Shown in pieces: positions 59,361 to 64,000 of a stretch of DNA of 64,000 bases. The DNA comes from Stomorhina lunata. Lineage: Eukaryota > Arthropoda > Insecta > Diptera > Rhiniidae. Below the pieces are notes generated by a model. The model did not search any database. It was given only the letters and a program-made list of their open reading frames with translations, and had not been told where the DNA came from. Each line of letters opens with the position of its first letter. The stretch's first letter is position 1. The translations under genes and the position numbers were made by a program. The stretch covers positions 96,039,998-96,103,997 of the forward strand of contig OW121743.1 of the NCBI GenBank assembly GCA_933228675.1. The letters run 5' to 3'.

Positions 59361-60864
59361 AAACTAACATAAAGAAACTACCATAAAATACAAAATAAAT
59401 GAAATCAACCTCAAAACCTCAGAGTGGAAATGTAATAAAACTCATCTTAAGAAAATCAAAAGCAAAAACTTAAATGTCTGTCTGTCCAACTAAGGTAAAA
59501 CAGTCCAAGTTTAAAGACAACGAAACCCATACAAATAAATAAAAAAGCCAAAAAATAGTTAAACGTGCGTTAAAAGCAAAAAAATTATGACTTTAGATAG
59601 AAATTTTTGGCAAAGATATTTTTTCAACAATTTTCCTCTTTTTCTCGCTTGATACAAACTTTAATTCATGCTACAGCTTTCAAATTAAAAATCACTAAGA
59701 AAGCAAAAGACTAAAAAAAGGTTTATTAACCCTTGTAAATTTATTTGTTGTTTTTTCTTCTTTAACTTTTTTTTGTTGTTTTTCTTTAAGGGTTTATTTG
59801 TTTATTTTGCTGTTGTCGTCGTAGTCGTTTTTTTTATTATTTTTCTGTTCACATATTTTAAGAGATTATCACACTTTTTCTTCTTTTGCCATCTCATAGA
59901 TGAGGATTTTGAGGGCTGTAAAATGGCCTGAGACAAACACGGTTTAAAATCTAAGAAGATGAGGTGCATTCAATGGAAGTTGAAGAAAAAAAAAGAAAAA
60001 AAAATTGTTTTTAAAAGTCTGCAATCTGTCTTTCTTGTTTGGTCTCTATCATCCAAATGATGCGGAAATTTTTAATAAACAAACACTTTTTCCCCATATT
60101 TTCTTGTTGGCGCAAGCGCCTTATTATCTTATTTAGTCAAGGAGCTCCTCGCACTCAATTACAACAAATTGCAATAACAATAATAATGATGATTATGATG
60201 ATAGAAAAGCAAATAGTGACCGGTAACTTCAAAATGCATATTTTACTCATTTCACGTTAGATATACATTTCAAAAGCCGAAGAGGAAAAAGGTTATATTT
60301 TAATTTGCTTGTTTCATGTTCGAGTTTTTTGCTTCTTGTAGGTATCTAGTGGCTCTGTAATACTTTTATTTGTTTTTGTTTAGCACATGTTTAATAAAGT
60401 GGCCAGATTGGGAAGGGGGAATTTTTTAAAAAAATATTATTTTGAAAAAATTAAAGAATTATAGTTAAAAATAAATATTTTTATATAGAAGAAATTTTTA
60501 AAAATTGTTTTAAGTGAAATTTGGTCATTATTTCTAATATATGTATATGGGGGACATTTTTTACAATTTTTAAAATTTTGCATATATAGGAAATGTTATT
60601 TTATAGTTGTTTTTGTCAAAGTTTTTTATTAGAGAAAATTTTGTAAAATTTTTCATTGTAGAAAATTTTGTCAAATTTTGTCTGAAAAGTGCAAGGTCGT
60701 GTCTATATGGGTGCTATTCTACTATCAAATTGTAGTAAAACCTTATACTCAGTTTGGCCAATTTAGTGACCATTTTATTTTTATGAGCCACCAAAGTTTC
60801 CCAATATTAGCATGAAGCCTAAAAAATGTATCATTAGTTTCCTTAACTTTAAAAATAAAGTCCC
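59361..60864. other. AT-rich unique sequence
   Basis: About 1.5 kb with no supported gene. The 73-codon plus frame at 60039-60260 has no domain. A few S9-like monomers are recognisable at 60590-60690. Confidence 0.45.
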
Positions 60865-61015
60865 TAGTTTTCTGCAATTGGTAAGTGCTAACCTCCAATG
60901 ACATCACCATGCTAATAAAACGACTTAAACAGCTAATGAGTAAATAGTTCGTATTCAGTATTTTAGATGTTCATCTCATTACTTGGTAATTAAAAGTTTT
61001 GTTGGGTTATTTTAA
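60865..61015 (+). mobile_element. Second copy of one end of the candidate TIR element
   Basis: TTTTCTGCAATTGGTAAGTG, CTCCAATGACATC, CGACTTAAACAGC, AATGAGTAA, GTTCGTATTCA and TGGTAATTAAAAGTTTTG-TTGGGT follow the same order as the reverse complement of 19313-19475. The copies are clearly related but diverged. This supports 19313 as a true element boundary. The sequence beyond GTTGGGTT is unrelated to the 19312 flank. Confidence 0.75.
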
Positions 61016-62325
61016 TCATTAGTACCTGGTTGACCGAGCCTTGCTCGGAGCTTTATGATAAGCATTTTGAGGCAAATTTTAAAGTTTTTATATATTTTAT
61101 TTTATAAAGTACTAAAAAAATGTCATTCCTCTAAACATTATACAAATATTCAGTTAATTTTGAATTATTTTATTTATTTTGTCCGACCAACACATAGTTT
61201 GCATAGTTTAAAGTTTAACTGTTTTCAATAATTTTGGAAATTGGTCATACCAACAGAAATCTCCGTCGACTCATGCGCAACAACTTTGCTGAAGATTATA
61301 GCATGATTAAATGTACAGCTTACGATTAAATTGACTTCGAGTAAATTTCAGTGGCGCAACCTGCCGAAATTTCTTCATACCAACTAAGAAACCTTCGTCG
61401 GCTCATGTGCAACAACTTTGCTAAAGATTGTAGCAGCTTACGATTAAATTTACTTTGAGTAAGTTTCAGTAGCGCCACCTGTCGGAAATTATTAGTACCA
61501 ACTAAAAAGCCTTCGCCGGCTCATGCGCTACAACTTTGCTAAAGATCATAGCATGATCAAATGTACAGTTTACGATTTAATTAATTTTTAGTAATTTTCA
61601 GTGGCGCCATCTGGAAATTAGTCTTATCAACTTAAGAACCTTCGCCGGCTTATCCCCAACATCTTCTCTAAAGAGCATAACATGATCCAATTCACAGTTT
61701 ACTATTCTATAAAGAACATACATACATACAAACATTCATTTGTTTAAAAGGTATAACATTACTAATTTGTTACCCTTTTTATCCCCTAATTTCAAAAAGT
61801 TCCATAAGCATATTTGTTACTTCTTTGGTACCAATTGAATTCAGTAAATTTTATTAAAACGCAGTTAACATAATGTTCCTATTCATATTACTTTTTGAGA
61901 TGTTAATCATTTTATCCCTTTTTTACTCATTTTGGCCCAAAATCAAAAAAGTACCAAATACGTGTTTACTGTTTATTTCACACCTATTGATTGCAGTATA
62001 AAGTTTCTTTCTAAATTGTTTAGTTTAAAATATAAGAGTGGGTTAAAAAAGTACCAAAAAAACTGTTTTTACCCTTTTTTAACCCCTATCGGACATAGTT
62101 TCAAAAAAGTACCAAACACCTGTCCGCTTATTCTCATAGCTATTTAAAACGTAATTTTAGTTTTGTTTCCTATTATTTTAGGAGATATATCGTTTTCGAT
62201 TTTCACCTTTTTACCCGTTTTTACCCTCTTAGAGGTAAAAATGGTCCAAATTTTATCAAAATCGTTAGAGCCGTTTTCGAGATAGCCATTCTATGTATAT
62301 ATATAGATATATATATATATACATA
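61016..62325. mobile_element. Complex repeat element with internal minisatellite (putative)
   Basis: This starts near a perfect 6-bp hairpin, CCGAGCCTTGCTCGG (about 61037), and contains the minisatellite at 61240-61720. Diverged words AAAAAAGTACCAAA follow at about 61945, 62046 and 62105, with TTTACCC-rich spacers. It ends ATCAAAATCGTTAGAGCCGT, TTTCGAGATAGCC, then a (TA)n run at 62291-62322. Ending in a CAAAATCG...GCCGTTTTCGAG motif plus TA repeats is typical of insect interspersed repeats as I recall them. The class is unknown and the borders are approximate. Confidence 0.5.
61240..61720. repeat. ~120-130-bp minisatellite, four copies
   Basis: Four diverged copies start near 61246, 61377, 61495 and 61625. 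Each has ACCAAC, a CCTTCGCCGGCTCATGCGC-like block, AACAACTTTGCTAAAGAT, ATAGCATGATCAAATGTACA and TCAGTGGCGCCACCTG. Copy 2 lacks the ATGATTAAATGTACA part. GC content is well above the surroundings. Confidence 0.85.
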
Positions 62326-62504
62326 CAATTATTGCTCATTTAAGAATATAAGATTTGTAATTTAATAAAGCACAATACCAAAGATGGGCTTTTTAAAGTA
62401 TTTTTACTTACTAAGTACTTGTCTACAATGACATTTTTATGTTTAATGAAAAAAGTTTTTTTTTTTTTAATTTTTGTTTCTATATACTGCAATCTAATCA
62501 TTAA

Positions 62505-62755
62505 GCAGAAAAATTTACTGATTACTGAATTTATTTTCATTAATCAGTAAAATTTACTGATTACTGATTTTTTTTCAGTAATCAGTAAACTTTACTGAAT
62601 ACTAATTTGTTTTTTCAGTAATCAGTCAAATTTACTGAATACTGATTTGCTTTTTCAGTAATCAGTAAAATTTACTAAATAACGATTTATTTTTTCAGTA
62701 ACCAGTAAAATGTACTGAATACAGATTTTTATTTTCAGTAAACATTTATTGATTA
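62505..62755. repeat. 40-bp palindromic satellite
   Basis: About six monomers; the word TTTTTCAGTA ends at 62580, 62620, 62660, 62700 and 62740, an exact 40-bp period. Each monomer pairs CAGTAATCAGTAAA with TTTACTGAATACTG (or TTTACTGATTACTG), so every unit can fold into a near-perfect hairpin. The ends decay toward 62500 and 62780. Confidence 0.9.
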
Positions 62756-62819
62756 CTGAAACGCTTACTGCAGTAAAAAAGTAATGCAGTATGCATATGT
62801 ATAATATATAGGAAATTTT

Positions 62820-62859
62820 ATTGTTTTTTTTTTTTTTTTTAAATCTTCATCAGAGAAGA
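62820..62859. repeat. Poly-T tract
   Basis: A run of about 18 T at 62823-62840, between the 40-bp array and the resumed S9 satellite. Confidence 0.7.
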
Positions 62860-64000
62860 ATTAGTAGATTAGAGATTTTTTAAATTTTTTATTCAATGAA
62901 AATTTTTGTGAAATTTTGTAAGAGGTAATTTTATGAAAATTCCTATAAAAGAAAAAACTTTGTAAAAATTTATATAAAAAGACAATTTTATCCAAAATTT
63001 TTTACATAGAATGAATATTATTTATAAATATATACAATTTTTTATATAGAAAAATTTTGTCATATATAACAAATTTTGTCAAATTTGCTAATATAAAGTA
63101 AATCTTTATAAAAGTTCTCAGGTAAAGAAAATGTTTACAAAATTATAGATATACAAAATATTTTGTAAAAAATTTATTTGTTTTGTTGAAAAAATTGTGT
63201 AAAAATTTCTCACAGAGAAAATTTTTGACGATTCTTTTTCTAATAAGAAAAAATTCTGTCAAAATTTTTCATAAAGATAAAATTAAAAAAAAAAAAAATA
63301 ATTTAAGTTGAAATTTTACTCAAATCCTTATAAAGTTAAAATTTGATCGTTTTTTTTATATAAAAAATTGTTTTACTAAAATTTTTCATTAGAAAAGAAA
63401 TTTTGTTTTCCTCATGTAAAGGAAATTTCGTAAAAATTTCTATCAAAAGGAAATTTGTTTTAAAAAATTTTAGATGGAAAAAATTTTGCCAAATTTTTTT
63501 GTATTGAGAATATTTTATCGAAATTTCTTGTTAACATTTTGTAGAAATTTCTTGTTAAAATTTTGTAGGAATTTATTTTTAAAATTTTGTTAAAATTTAT
63601 TTTTAAAACTTTGTAAATAATTATAATATGACAAAATTTTGTTGAAAACATTATAGATAAATTAAATTACTTCAAAACTTCTAATATAGGGAAAATTTTT
63701 GGCAAATGTTTGTGCAGTTGATATAGAAAAACTTTGCAAAACTTTCTATAAAAAGAAAATATTATCCAAGTTTTTAGATTTTGTAAACATTTCTTATATA
63801 GAACGAATATAATTTCTAATTTATTTGATTTTTTACATATATATATATAAAATTTTGTAAAATTTTCTTATATATATAAAATTTTGTAAAATTTTCTTAT
63901 ATAAAGAAAATTTGTATAAAATTAAGAAAATTTTTACAATTTTCTCTTATAGAGAGAATTTTCGCAAAATTTCTTATTTATAGAAAATTTTGCCATGATT
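62860..64000. repeat. Degenerate 29-bp satellite S9, resumed
   Basis: TTTTGTAAAATTTCTTATATA- and GAAAATTTTGTCAAA-type monomers at about 29-bp spacing continue to the window end, so the array runs past it. A cleaner patch lies at 63838-63910. The 63-codon minus frame at 63460-63651 is repeat-derived. Confidence 0.7.

Overview
The window looks like non-coding, repeat-dominated DNA from a dipteran insect. A calyptrate fly (blowfly, house-fly or flesh-fly type) is my best guess. The evidence is strong AT-richness, no operons or dense ORFs, truncated LINE copies, a tRNA-derived pseudogene, and several copies of an interspersed repeat with the core GATGTCCGTCCGTCTGGC that I associate from memory with fly genomes. 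The species call is inference. I find no intact protein-coding gene in 64 kb. The window could be intergenic heterochromatin or a giant intron; the sequence does not decide.

About half the window is tandem repeats. The largest is an uninterrupted hexanucleotide array, (TATTAG) x 1785, at 21991-32700 with abrupt edges. It has no stop codon in two plus frames and one minus frame, so it produces three false ORFs of about 3,580 codons. The other arrays mostly have 29-32 bp monomers: 290-1745, 3735-5160, 5161-6680, 7105-8535, 13866-17545, 38835-40560, 42365-43955, 45480-47810, 56165-59240 and 62860-64000. Most share one palindromic core, TTTTCTATAGAAAA or a close variant such as TTTTCTATATAAAA, and differ in the linker between cores. 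They look like one satellite superfamily that diversified locally. One array (14801-16950) is organised as a higher-order repeat of about 525-587 bp. Other tandem structures are an 87-bp satellite (51525-53570), a roughly 125-bp minisatellite (61240-61720) and a 40-bp palindromic array (62505-62755).

Interspersed elements sit between and inside the arrays. There are four long copies and one fragment of a roughly 750-bp hairpin-ended element (34311, 48637, 50699, 55403 minus, 9985). There are four copies of a roughly 150-bp element with an internal palindrome (3921, 10541 minus, 10907 minus, 48048). A candidate TIR element (19313-21391) carries nested LINE fragments and a tRNA-Ala-like sequence, and one of its ends recurs at 60865-61015. 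There is also a foldback MITE (56431-56590). Local duplications include an apparently perfect 346-bp tandem duplication (41003-41694), 103-bp direct repeats around a 364-bp spacer (35668-36237), and a diverged ~430-bp duplication (58478-59360).

No genes can be seen working together here. The biology is that of satellite turnover and transposon decay. All copy numbers and identities come from reading by eye.
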